Positions 8,533 through 16,289 of a stretch of 34,064 nt of DNA are shown in pieces; the first letter of the stretch is position 1; the number at the start of each line of letters is the position of its first letter. This stretch comes from Coriobacteriales bacterium (lineage in GTDB: Bacteria; Actinomycetota; Coriobacteriia; Coriobacteriales; UBA8131). The notes beneath the pieces are model-generated. The model was given only the letters and a program-made list of their open reading frames with translations. It did no database searches and was not told where the DNA came from. The position numbers and the translations under genes were made by a program. The stretch is from assembly GCA_031279835.1 (NCBI GenBank), contig JAITHV010000088.1:1-34064 (forward strand). Direction: 5' to 3'.

Positions 8533-9254
8533 GCTATGCCTCCTTGGCCTTTTGACAGATGGATGGCGGCAGTCCGGGCCTCGCGCTTAATGCGACTGAG
8601 AAGCCGTCGCGCAAGGTTAGCGACGCCCCGAAGCGCATTTCGCGAGAGTGCGAGGGACGCTATGCCAGAGAATACTCCGATGCCCAAACAGACGAGCCCG
8701 AGGCCAAAGTCAAAAATCGCCGCCGGGAAGTCTTGCGGCACAAGGTAGGCGCCGATGACCATCTCGACAATGCCTGCAAGCACCAGCGAGACGGCAACAA
8801 GCGCACAGGAGAGTGAGAGCAGCGCACAGACGAGCAGCAGCGAGAACACGAGTGCCGCCGCCGTGATGGCGAGCGCCCCTGCCAGCGGGGCTGCGACCAC
8901 CGCAAGAAAGGTGAGCCAGACCCCTTTAGCCAAACGCCTTATGCCGGGACGCGCGTCAGCCTCGTTAAGCGCCAGCTCGGCCTTTATGCGGGCTGCTGCT
9001 TCCTTGGGTGTAGGCAACGAGGATCCCGTGATGCCAGCTTTTGCTGCGGTGGCTGCGGCGTCGGTGGCGGCAGCTGCGGCGTCAGCTGCGGCAGCTGCGG
9101 CGTCAGCTGTGGCGGCTGCGGGCTCGTACTGGTCGTGCAGATATTCCTCAAAAAACCTGAGCGCCTCGCTGCGCTCCTCCTTGGGAAGCGTGTGAAGGTG
9201 CTTCTCCAAGTCTGCCAAGTACTCGCTCATTGACATGTTCGTGTGGTCGCTCAT
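8529..9254 (-). CDS. HAAS/DUF1700-domain membrane protein
   Basis: MSMSEYLADLEKHLHTLPKEERSEALRFFEEYLHD motif, several TM helices, directly downstream of padR. Confidence 0.85.
   Translation of the reverse strand: MSDHTNMSMSEYLADLEKHLHTLPKEERSEALRFFEEYLHDQYEPAAATADAAAAAADAAAAATDAAATAAKAGITGSSLPTPKEAAARIKAELALNEADARPGIRRLAKGVWLTFLAVVAAPLAGALAITAAALVFSLLLVCALLSLSCALVAVSLVLAGIVEMVIGAYLVPQDFPAAIFDFGLGLVCLGIGVFSGIASLALSRNALRGVANLARRLLSRIKREARTAAIHLSKGQGGIA
9067..9108. repeat. In-frame 21-bp tandem repeat (2 perfect copies) coding an Ala/Asp linker
   Basis: gcggcagctgcggcgtcagct twice; encodes the ADAAAAA-type linker of the HAAS protein. Confidence 0.85.
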
Positions 9255-9601
9255 GCAGGCACTCCTTCCACTCCGTCCGTCGCAGCAGCGCTCGCAGCGC
9301 CGTCGATCAGGCGGTCAATGCGGCTCTTGAAAGACTCCCAGGCCTCCTGGTTGGCTCGATGCTCTTGCCTGCCAAGCGGTGACACAACGTAGTAGCGCCG
9401 GTTGCGCCCGTTGTGCGGTTGGTCATAGGTGGAGAGAAGCCCCTGCTTTTGGAGCCGGCGCAACACCGGATAGAGGGTTGACTCGCTCACGTCCACTACC
9501 GCTCGCAGCCTCTGGGTGAGCGCGTAGCCGTAAGTGTCTTCCTCAGCTACAGCTGCCAGCACACACGCGTCTAGCAGGCTTGCGGTGACCTGGAACTCCA
9601 T
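9251..9601 (-). CDS. PadR family transcriptional regulator
   Basis: LLDACVLAAVAEEDTYGYALTQRL..VDVSESTLYPVLRRLQKQGLLS: PadR winged helix. GTG/ATG start region preceded by a GAAAGGGGAAGGG purine tract. Confidence 0.92.
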   Translation of the reverse strand: MEFQVTASLLDACVLAAVAEEDTYGYALTQRLRAVVDVSESTLYPVLRRLQKQGLLSTYDQPHNGRNRRYYVVSPLGRQEHRANQEAWESFKSRIDRLIDGAASAAATDGVEGVPA

Positions 9602-9650
9602 CCCTTCCCCTTTCTCGTATAGGTGTTTTTCATGCATTATTATATGTCGC

Positions 9651-9679
9651 ATAGTATACGGAGATCGAGATGCTGTCAA
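9651..9679 (-). promoter_or_regulatory. Putative sigma70-type promoter for padR operon
   Basis: Minus strand TTGACA - 17 nt - TACTAT. Confidence 0.6.
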
Positions 9680-9863
9680 GAGGGAATGTCCCCGAGGATC
9701 TGACAGGTGGCTAACGGTGTTTTTTGTCAAGCCGCACCAGAAGCGGGTTCTGTGCCTGTGCCCCTACGTGGCCATGTTTAGATTGCGGATCAAGTCTGCA
9801 ATGACAGAGTCGGACCGGCGATGACAAAACTGTCGCCTTGTTCAGCTCGCGGGAATGCTCAGG

Positions 9864-10682
9864 CTAGTCGGCCTTCGCCTCGCAGCCGTCAAGCCAAGCG
9901 TGCACAGCGTCTCGCAAGAACACTGCCGACCCGGGGGCAAGAGCGTCGTAATAAGCCGTGAAGCGTGGGTCGTCCACATACATCTGCGTCACGCCGCGGT
10001 GCGCCTCTGGGCTGTAGCGCTCCCAAAAGATGCAGAGCCATTGCTTATGCAGCTCACAGAGCTCCTTGGCGCGCGCGCCCTGCGGGTCGCCCGCGCCCTG
10101 GTCGTATGCCGCTTTGAGCGCCTCATGGAGTCGCGCGGTCAGCTGCTCCATGTGAGCGTGCTGCTCCTGGGTCATGCCGGCGACGCGCGCGTTGCTCGCG
10201 TCTACCTCTGCGTCCCCATACCGTGCGCGGGCCTCAGCGCCAAAGCGCCTCTCGTTGTCTTCGATCAGCTTTTTCTTGAATCCCTCGAACCTCTGCTCGT
10301 CAGACATGACGCTCTCCTTTCTTCTGTCCTCAATGGTCCTGGTGACGGTGTGGATAAGCCCGTCGATGTGCTCTCGGCGCGTCTTGAGCGAGCTTAAGTG
10401 CTCCTCAAGGGCAGCCAGGTCGTCAAAGTCCTCTGCGTCAAGCAGAATCGCCGCCTGCTTGAGCGGCACGCCGATCTCCCGGTAGAACAAGATGTGCTGA
10501 AGTCGGTCGAGCTCGCGTCGCCCGTAGAGGCGATACCCGTTTTGGGCACGTCGTGGGGCGAGAAGCCCCAGCCGCTCAAACCAGCGCAACGTGCGCGTCG
10601 AGACCCCGGCAAGTTGGGCGAGCTCGTTGATGCGATAGGTCGCCGCCTGAGTGTGATCCTCTTTATGTGGGCTGTCGTCCAT
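9864..10682 (-). CDS. MerR family regulator with C-terminal TipAS antibiotic-recognition domain
   Basis: TYRINELAQLAGVSTRTLRWFERLGLLAPRRAQNGYRLYGRREL HTH plus TipAS-like ...DEQRFEGFKKKLIEDNERRFG... domain. Internal SD/ATG at 10307. Confidence 0.93.
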   Translation of the reverse strand: MDDSPHKEDHTQAATYRINELAQLAGVSTRTLRWFERLGLLAPRRAQNGYRLYGRRELDRLQHILFYREIGVPLKQAAILLDAEDFDDLAALEEHLSSLKTRREHIDGLIHTVTRTIEDRRKESVMSDEQRFEGFKKKLIEDNERRFGAEARARYGDAEVDASNARVAGMTQEQHAHMEQLTARLHEALKAAYDQGAGDPQGARAKELCELHKQWLCIFWERYSPEAHRGVTQMYVDDPRFTAYYDALAPGSAVFLRDAVHAWLDGCEAKAD

Positions 10683-10688
10683 GACGAG

Positions 10689-10719
10689 AGTATAAACCTT
10701 GACGTTGCGTCAAAGTCAA
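10689..10719 (-). promoter_or_regulatory. MerR-type promoter/operator of the TipAS-like gene
   Basis: Minus strand TTGACT - 19 nt (TTGACGCAACGTCAAGGTT, dyad TTGACG-CAA-CGTCAA) - TATACT, 6 nt before the ATG. Confidence 0.75.
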
Positions 10720-10740
10720 GGGCAAGGGCAAGGGCAAGGG
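10717..10740. repeat. Hexanucleotide microsatellite (CAAGGG)x4
   Basis: caagggcaagggcaagggcaaggg abutting the -35 hexamer of the MerR promoter. Confidence 0.85.
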
Positions 10741-10746
10741 CAGGCC

Positions 10747-12282
10747 CTAATCACACGCTCTGCTGCCGGCGCTGCCGATCACGAGTTCCTTGGTGGCGAC
10801 CCGCTCCCTAAAGGCGCTGTCGTGTTCGATAAACAACATGCTCGGCCGGCCTTCGATCAGCAGGTCCTCGACCTGCATGCGCGCGGGCATGTCGAGGTAG
10901 TTGAGCGGCTCGTCCCACACGTACAGATGCGACTGCTCGCACAGGCTTCGCGCTATGAGGGCCTTTTTTCGCAGCCCGCCGCTCAGCTCGCTCACGTCGC
11001 ACTTAAGCTGCGCGCGCTCAAACCCGAGCTTGCGCAAAAGGGCGAAGTAGTAGCTCTCTTCGGCACCTGCCGCACGAGCGAGCTCCGAGAGGCTGCCGCG
11101 CAGGTGCCCCGTCTGTTGCGAGACGTACGAGACGCGCAGCTGGCTCGCCGTGTGAATGCTGCCGTCGGCGTTGAGCATGGGCGGGATGCGCGCGCCTTGC
11201 TCGCAGCCGACGCCCAGCTGCTGCAACAGCAGCAAAAGCACGCTCGTCTTGCCGGTGCCGTTGGCGCCGCGCACGGCAATGCGGTCGCCTCTGAGCAGCT
11301 CGAACGTCACGGGGCCGCTGACCTGCGAGCACCCATAGCGCACCGTCACCTCGTCAAACCCCACCAGTCTCTCGGCATGGTGGCGCAGCGGGCTTATCCG
11401 CAAGTCGTCCTTCTCTTCTGCGTCGCGCAAGAGCTGCGTGCGCTCTTCAAGCGCGACGTCGCGGCGTCGCTCCACGGTCTTTGCGCGCTTTGCCATCTTT
11501 GCCGACTGGTGCCCCACGAAGCCGCGGTCCACCGGGCCGGAGCCGATCTTCGAGCTCTCGATGCTTGCCGACCACGATGCCGTCCGTGACGCCGCCTGCG
11601 CAAGTCGCCGCACCTCTTTGCGCAGCTTCGCGTCACGCTCACGCTCGAACTGCTCGCGCCGCTGGCTGTTCTCCCACCAGCTCGAGAAGTTGCCTGACTG
11701 CACCTCGATGGTCGTGCGATTTATCGACATCACATGGTCTATGCAGTTGTCGAGGAACCTACGGTCGTGTGAGACGAGGATAAACCCCTGCTTGCTGCTG
11801 AGGTATGCGCTCACTTGGCGCCGCGCGACCTCGTCGAGGTGGTTGGTCGGCTCGTCGATAGCCAAGAAGCGCCCCTCGTGCGCGAACAGCGCCGCCAGCT
11901 GCACTTTGGCCTGCTCGCCGGGGCTCAGGTAGCAGTACGGCACATAGAGCACGTCTTCGGAAATCCCGAGCGCCGCAAGCTCGCGTGCGATCTGCCAGGC
12001 CTCGACCTGGGGTCGCGCGCTCGCGACGGCCTCATGGGCGGCGAGCTCGGTGTCGGCGAGGGAGAAGGGGAAGTAGTCGAAGTCGACTGACGAGAGGATG
12101 CGTCCGGTGTGCCCGGTCAGCTCTCCTGCGAGCAGGCGCAACAGCGTGGTCTTGCCGCGCCCGTTGCGGCCGATCAGCCCGAGGCGCCACGTGGAGTCGA
12201 GCACCACAGAAACGTCCTCGAACACGGCATCCGGGCTGCCCTCGTAACAAAAGCCCAGGTGGGCAAGCTGAATTTGTGACAT
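10747..12282 (-). CDS. ABC-F family ATPase (Lsa-type ribosomal protection candidate)
   Basis: Two ABC domains (GRNGRGKTT, GANGTGKTS; YLSPGEQAKVQLAALFA, ELSGGLRKKALIARSL), no TM segments, HLDE Walker B/EPTNHLDE. Confidence 0.9.
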   Translation of the reverse strand: MSQIQLAHLGFCYEGSPDAVFEDVSVVLDSTWRLGLIGRNGRGKTTLLRLLAGELTGHTGRILSSVDFDYFPFSLADTELAAHEAVASARPQVEAWQIARELAALGISEDVLYVPYCYLSPGEQAKVQLAALFAHEGRFLAIDEPTNHLDEVARRQVSAYLSSKQGFILVSHDRRFLDNCIDHVMSINRTTIEVQSGNFSSWWENSQRREQFERERDAKLRKEVRRLAQAASRTASWSASIESSKIGSGPVDRGFVGHQSAKMAKRAKTVERRRDVALEERTQLLRDAEEKDDLRISPLRHHAERLVGFDEVTVRYGCSQVSGPVTFELLRGDRIAVRGANGTGKTSVLLLLLQQLGVGCEQGARIPPMLNADGSIHTASQLRVSYVSQQTGHLRGSLSELARAAGAEESYYFALLRKLGFERAQLKCDVSELSGGLRKKALIARSLCEQSHLYVWDEPLNYLDMPARMQVEDLLIEGRPSMLFIEHDSAFRERVATKELVIGSAGSRACD

Positions 12283-12513
12283 GATGATCCTCTGCAATCC
12301 GTTTTTTTGGAACGCGCCTGCATACAGTCGCAGACGCTGGCGCTGGCGCCGGAACTCTCGGCGCCGCTCTTTAATGCGCGGATTACAGCTTCATCAGCAT
12401 GCCTTTCTTGGCGGGTTACGGGGGCGCTCTCAGTATAGCATGGACATATGCGGTCATGCGCGGTGCATCGCGGCAATACCGCAGGGAGGAATCAAAAGGA
12501 ATCAAAACCAGAA

Positions 12514-13119
12514 TCAAAACCGGTATTCGTTCAGGCTTGTCACATCATGCCGTATGCCAGGCAAAAACGGCAACTGCAACTTGAGCGTGTCGTGAACATA
12601 TCCGACGAGCACTGTTCTTGCGGGCTGCACGTGTTGTGGAGCGGCGCTAAACCTGATAGTGACGTCTTGCAGCCACTCATCGGGCAGCTCGAGTGTGGCC
12701 CCCGAAAACGTCACCCACCGCGCGTCTGTAACAAGGATCGTCTGGCCTTTCGCCGTCGCACACTCAACCGTGAAGTCGTCAAGCGTTTGCCAGTCGTTGT
12801 TGTTGAGCAATAGTATCAAATAATTTCCTTTTGCATCTATTACTTCTTTATAATGCATTTTTATTTCTACTTCATAGTGTTCGTCATTGATTATATTGCT
12901 TTCTATTGCGCTGTCGAACAAGTCGGTATGGCTTTGGTTGACCCGATGGGGAAGCTGGCTTTGCAAGAACTCGCCCTGATGCCCAGAAAGGTGCTCAAAT
13001 GATTGCGTCGCCAAATACTCGCTCGTGTCAATAGAGCGATCGAGCACCCTTGCCACCTGCAGGCCGAGCAAGCACACAGCCGCAATGGCAAAAACAGCGA
13101 CAATCCTCGTGCCTGTCAT
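12514..13119 (-). CDS. Hypothetical signal-anchored/secreted protein
   Basis: N-terminal hydrophobic MTGTRIVAVFAIAAVCLLGLQ; good SD (AGGAG) before ATG at 13119. Confidence 0.6.
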   Translation of the reverse strand: MTGTRIVAVFAIAAVCLLGLQVARVLDRSIDTSEYLATQSFEHLSGHQGEFLQSQLPHRVNQSHTDLFDSAIESNIINDEHYEVEIKMHYKEVIDAKGNYLILLLNNNDWQTLDDFTVECATAKGQTILVTDARWVTFSGATLELPDEWLQDVTIRFSAAPQHVQPARTVLVGYVHDTLKLQLPFLPGIRHDVTSLNEYRF

Positions 13120-13267
13120 CAGTCACTCCTCATGTTATATGTATCAGCTATCTCGGAGATCCTCGTTTTATGTTGATTGTATACGAGCGAACCTTGTCAG
13201 GCTGGCTAGGCATCGCTTGTACCACGCACCGTCGTCAGTGGGGCTATGCTACTATGTATGCATTGAT

Positions 13268-16075
13268 ATGTACTCAAGCAAGTCGGGAGGCATGGTGGGC
13301 GACTTCAACCAAGTCCGCTTCAAAGGGACGTTTCGCAGCTATCAGCAATCGGTGCTCGTCAACGCGCAACGACACCTCGCCGACGGAAAAGTCCACATCG
13401 TCGCGGCGCCTGGCAGCGGCAAGACGGTGCTCGGGCTTGAGCTTGTCCGCATGCTCGGCAGGCCGACGCTCGTGCTCTCGCCCTCGCTCGTGATAGCTGA
13501 GCAGTGGGGAGCGCGCTTCAAGGAGCTCTTCCTCCCTGAGGGCGCCGACGTCGGCGCCTATGTCTCGGACACGCTGCGCGCCCCGTCGCTCATCACCTCG
13601 GTCACCTACCAGGCGCTTCATGCAGCATCGCGGCGTCTCAAGCTGCAACAAAGCGAGCAGGACGACGATCTTGCTGAAGATGAGGCCGAAAACGCAGGAG
13701 ACGCCCAGGAAGGCCTCGCAGCCCCAGACGCATTGCCTGTCATGGATTACAGCGACTTCGACCTCCAGCGTTTCGTGCGCGAAAGCGGCGTGGGCACCGT
13801 CTGTCTCGACGAGGCCCACCACCTCAAGCAGGAATGGCAGCGCGCGCTTGAGGCGTTCATGGCCGACTTGCCGCAAGGCGTCGTCGTCATCGCCCTGACT
13901 GCGACGCCGCCCTACGACTCGACTCCCGCCGAGTGGGACCGCTACATCGCGGTCTGCGGAGAGATCGATGAGGAGATATTCGTCCCTGAGCTCGTCGCGC
14001 AAAACACCCTGTGCCCGCATCAGGACTACCTCATATTCAACTTCCCCACCGCCAAAGAGCTCGAGGCGATAGCATCGCACCGGCGTGCCGTCGCTGACTT
14101 CCTCGAGGAGGCGGCATCGAGCGGGCTGCTGTCACGGCTGCTCGAATCGGCAGGCCTCAAAGACGCGCAGGCGGCAGCGCCAAACCTCTACGAGCATGCC
14201 GACTCCTATCTCGCCCTGTATGCCCTTTGGGAGAAAAACGGCATCGCGGTTCCTGCCCCGGTGCGCAAGATCCTCGCGCAAGGAGGGCCGCTGCCCAAGG
14301 CCGACGCCGCCAACGCCGAGCGCGCCCTGAACTTCGCGGCCGAGCATCCCGAGCTCTTTGTCGGAGCCCTTGACCCGGCAGCAGAACTCTTCGAGCTCGC
14401 CCGCAAGCACCATCTGCTCCATCGCAACAAGCTCCGTCTTGCGTCAGACGCCAAGCTCGACAAGGCCTTGGTCACCTCGCTCGGCAAGATCAACAGCATC
14501 GCGCGCGTCGCAGCGGCAGAGTACCAGCAGCTCGGCGACGGACTGCGCATGCTGGTACTCACCGACTTTATCCGCAAGGAATGCCTGCCGCATATCGGCA
14601 CCAACCGACCGGTCGAAACTCTCGGCACTACGCCGATCTTCGAGGCCGTGCGACGAGCCCTGCCAGACACGGCGCGGGTCGCGCTGCTTTCGGGGACGCT
14701 CGTCATCATGCCTGAGTCTTCGCTTGAGGGGCTGCAACAGGCTGCTGAAGGCCACGGGCTTGCGTACTCGACACGCCCAATCGCGGGCACCGACTATGTG
14801 ATGGTCGACTTCAAAGGAAGCAACCGCGCAAAAGTCGCTGCCGTCACCGAGGTATTCCAGCGCGGGCTCGTGCAGGTCGTGGTGGGCACCAAGGCCCTGC
14901 TGGGCGAAGGATGGGACTCGCCCTGCATCAACAGCCTCGTCATGGCAAGCTTCGTGGGCAGCTACGTGCTCTCGAACCAGATGCGCGGCCGCGCGATCCG
15001 CATCCTCGCAAACGACCCGGCCAAGACCGCGAACATCTGGCACCTCGTGGCCCTTGAGCCAGCCGTGCTGCCTGACGAGAAGCTTTCGGCGCGCCTTGAG
15101 CACAGGCTTAACGAGACCCATGACGGCATCCCCGGCATCGACTTCGCCACTGCCACACGCCGCTTCGAGTGCTTCTTCGGCCCGTCCTACAGCTGCGACG
15201 AGATCACCAACGGCATCAGCCGCATCGACATCATACGACCGCCATTCGACGAGGCGGGTATCGAGCGGATAAACACCGCGATGCTCGCCCGGGCCGCAGA
15301 CCGTGCCGGGATGGCCGAGCAGTGGAGGCGGTGCCTCGCCCACAGCGCCGTGCCCGAGATGCTCGACATGAGCGCGGTGCCGCGCGAGTCGGCGCCGCGC
15401 CCTGTGGTGTTCAACAACCTGCTCGTGCTCGGCGTGCTGCTTGCCCTGCTTTCTGGCAGCATGACCGTATTTCAGTCGGTGCTTCTCGACCGGCTGTATG
15501 CCGAGGGCATCGACCTGGCAGGCCTTGCCGCCCTCGTCGTCATGCTGCTTCTCGGCCTCGCTGCCTTCCGACAAGCAATTCGCCTCGCGCTGCGCGTCAG
15601 CCGACGCCTCTCTCCCACCCGCAGCATCCGGGCCTTTGCGCGCACCGTGCTTGCGACGCTCACAGAGCTCGGCGAGATACAGACGCCAGGCTGCGTCGTG
15701 CAGGTGACCGAAAGCAGCAACGCCTCCCGGATCGAGTGCGCGCTCAGAGGAGCGACTGCGCGCGAGAAGCAGCTGTTCGGCAAGGCTATGAGCGAGCTGC
15801 TCAGTCCGATTGTCGATGCCCGTTACCTGCTGCTGCGCAGGCGTCCCCTCACGCGGAGGATCGACTACCTGCGAAGCCTCTCTTGTCCCTCCTTCGTCGC
15901 CACCAAGAAGGTCGCCGAGGTGTTCGAGCGCCACCTGCACAAGCATGAGCAGTCTTACCACGCCTTCTACACGAGAAGCGCCGAGGGCCGACGCGTGTTG
16001 TTGACGTGTCGGCGACGCTCTTACCTGAACCGCAACAACCGCTACGTCAAGCGCCTGACGCGCGCCCAGGGCTGA
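13268..16075 (+). CDS. DEAD/DEAH-box SF2 helicase with C-terminal transmembrane segments
   Basis: Walker A APGSGKT, DEAH box (CLDEAHHL), motif III ATPP, motif VI QMRGRAIR; later VVFNNLLVLGVLLALLSGSMTVF and LAGLAALVVMLLLGLAAF. ORF open from 13025; start chosen near 13268/13292. Confidence 0.9.
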   Translation: MYSSKSGGMVGDFNQVRFKGTFRSYQQSVLVNAQRHLADGKVHIVAAPGSGKTVLGLELVRMLGRPTLVLSPSLVIAEQWGARFKELFLPEGADVGAYVSDTLRAPSLITSVTYQALHAASRRLKLQQSEQDDDLAEDEAENAGDAQEGLAAPDALPVMDYSDFDLQRFVRESGVGTVCLDEAHHLKQEWQRALEAFMADLPQGVVVIALTATPPYDSTPAEWDRYIAVCGEIDEEIFVPELVAQNTLCPHQDYLIFNFPTAKELEAIASHRRAVADFLEEAASSGLLSRLLESAGLKDAQAAAPNLYEHADSYLALYALWEKNGIAVPAPVRKILAQGGPLPKADAANAERALNFAAEHPELFVGALDPAAELFELARKHHLLHRNKLRLASDAKLDKALVTSLGKINSIARVAAAEYQQLGDGLRMLVLTDFIRKECLPHIGTNRPVETLGTTPIFEAVRRALPDTARVALLSGTLVIMPESSLEGLQQAAEGHGLAYSTRPIAGTDYVMVDFKGSNRAKVAAVTEVFQRGLVQVVVGTKALLGEGWDSPCINSLVMASFVGSYVLSNQMRGRAIRILANDPAKTANIWHLVALEPAVLPDEKLSARLEHRLNETHDGIPGIDFATATRRFECFFGPSYSCDEITNGISRIDIIRPPFDEAGIERINTAMLARAADRAGMAEQWRRCLAHSAVPEMLDMSAVPRESAPRPVVFNNLLVLGVLLALLSGSMTVFQSVLLDRLYAEGIDLAGLAALVVMLLLGLAAFRQAIRLALRVSRRLSPTRSIRAFARTVLATLTELGEIQTPGCVVQVTESSNASRIECALRGATAREKQLFGKAMSELLSPIVDARYLLLRRRPLTRRIDYLRSLSCPSFVATKKVAEVFERHLHKHEQSYHAFYTRSAEGRRVLLTCRRRSYLNRNNRYVKRLTRAQG

Positions 16076-16289
16076 CCGAGCCAAGGCGCTGCCCCGGCAC
16101 AAGCGCGCCCAGGGCTGGCTTGCCCAGAAGGTCCCTGGCCTGGCCACCAACCATCCGCACTTGCCCCGCCACGTTACGCCCCGCCCCGCCCCGCCTCTGC
16201 CCGAGCTACCCGTTGCCCTTCCGTCAACTCAGGCCTCATCTGAGGTATGCTAGTTGCCTTTGGTTTTTCCGAATCGAAAGAGGACCACC

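Noticed and set aside
10699-11589. 296-aa plus-strand ORF opposite the ABC-F gene
   Set aside because: Antisense frame spanning a microsatellite and a solid CDS.
14444-16150. 568-aa ORF on the minus strand opposite the helicase
   Set aside because: Arg/His/Gly-rich low-complexity translation typical of antisense frames in GC-rich genes; the sense strand has clear helicase motifs.
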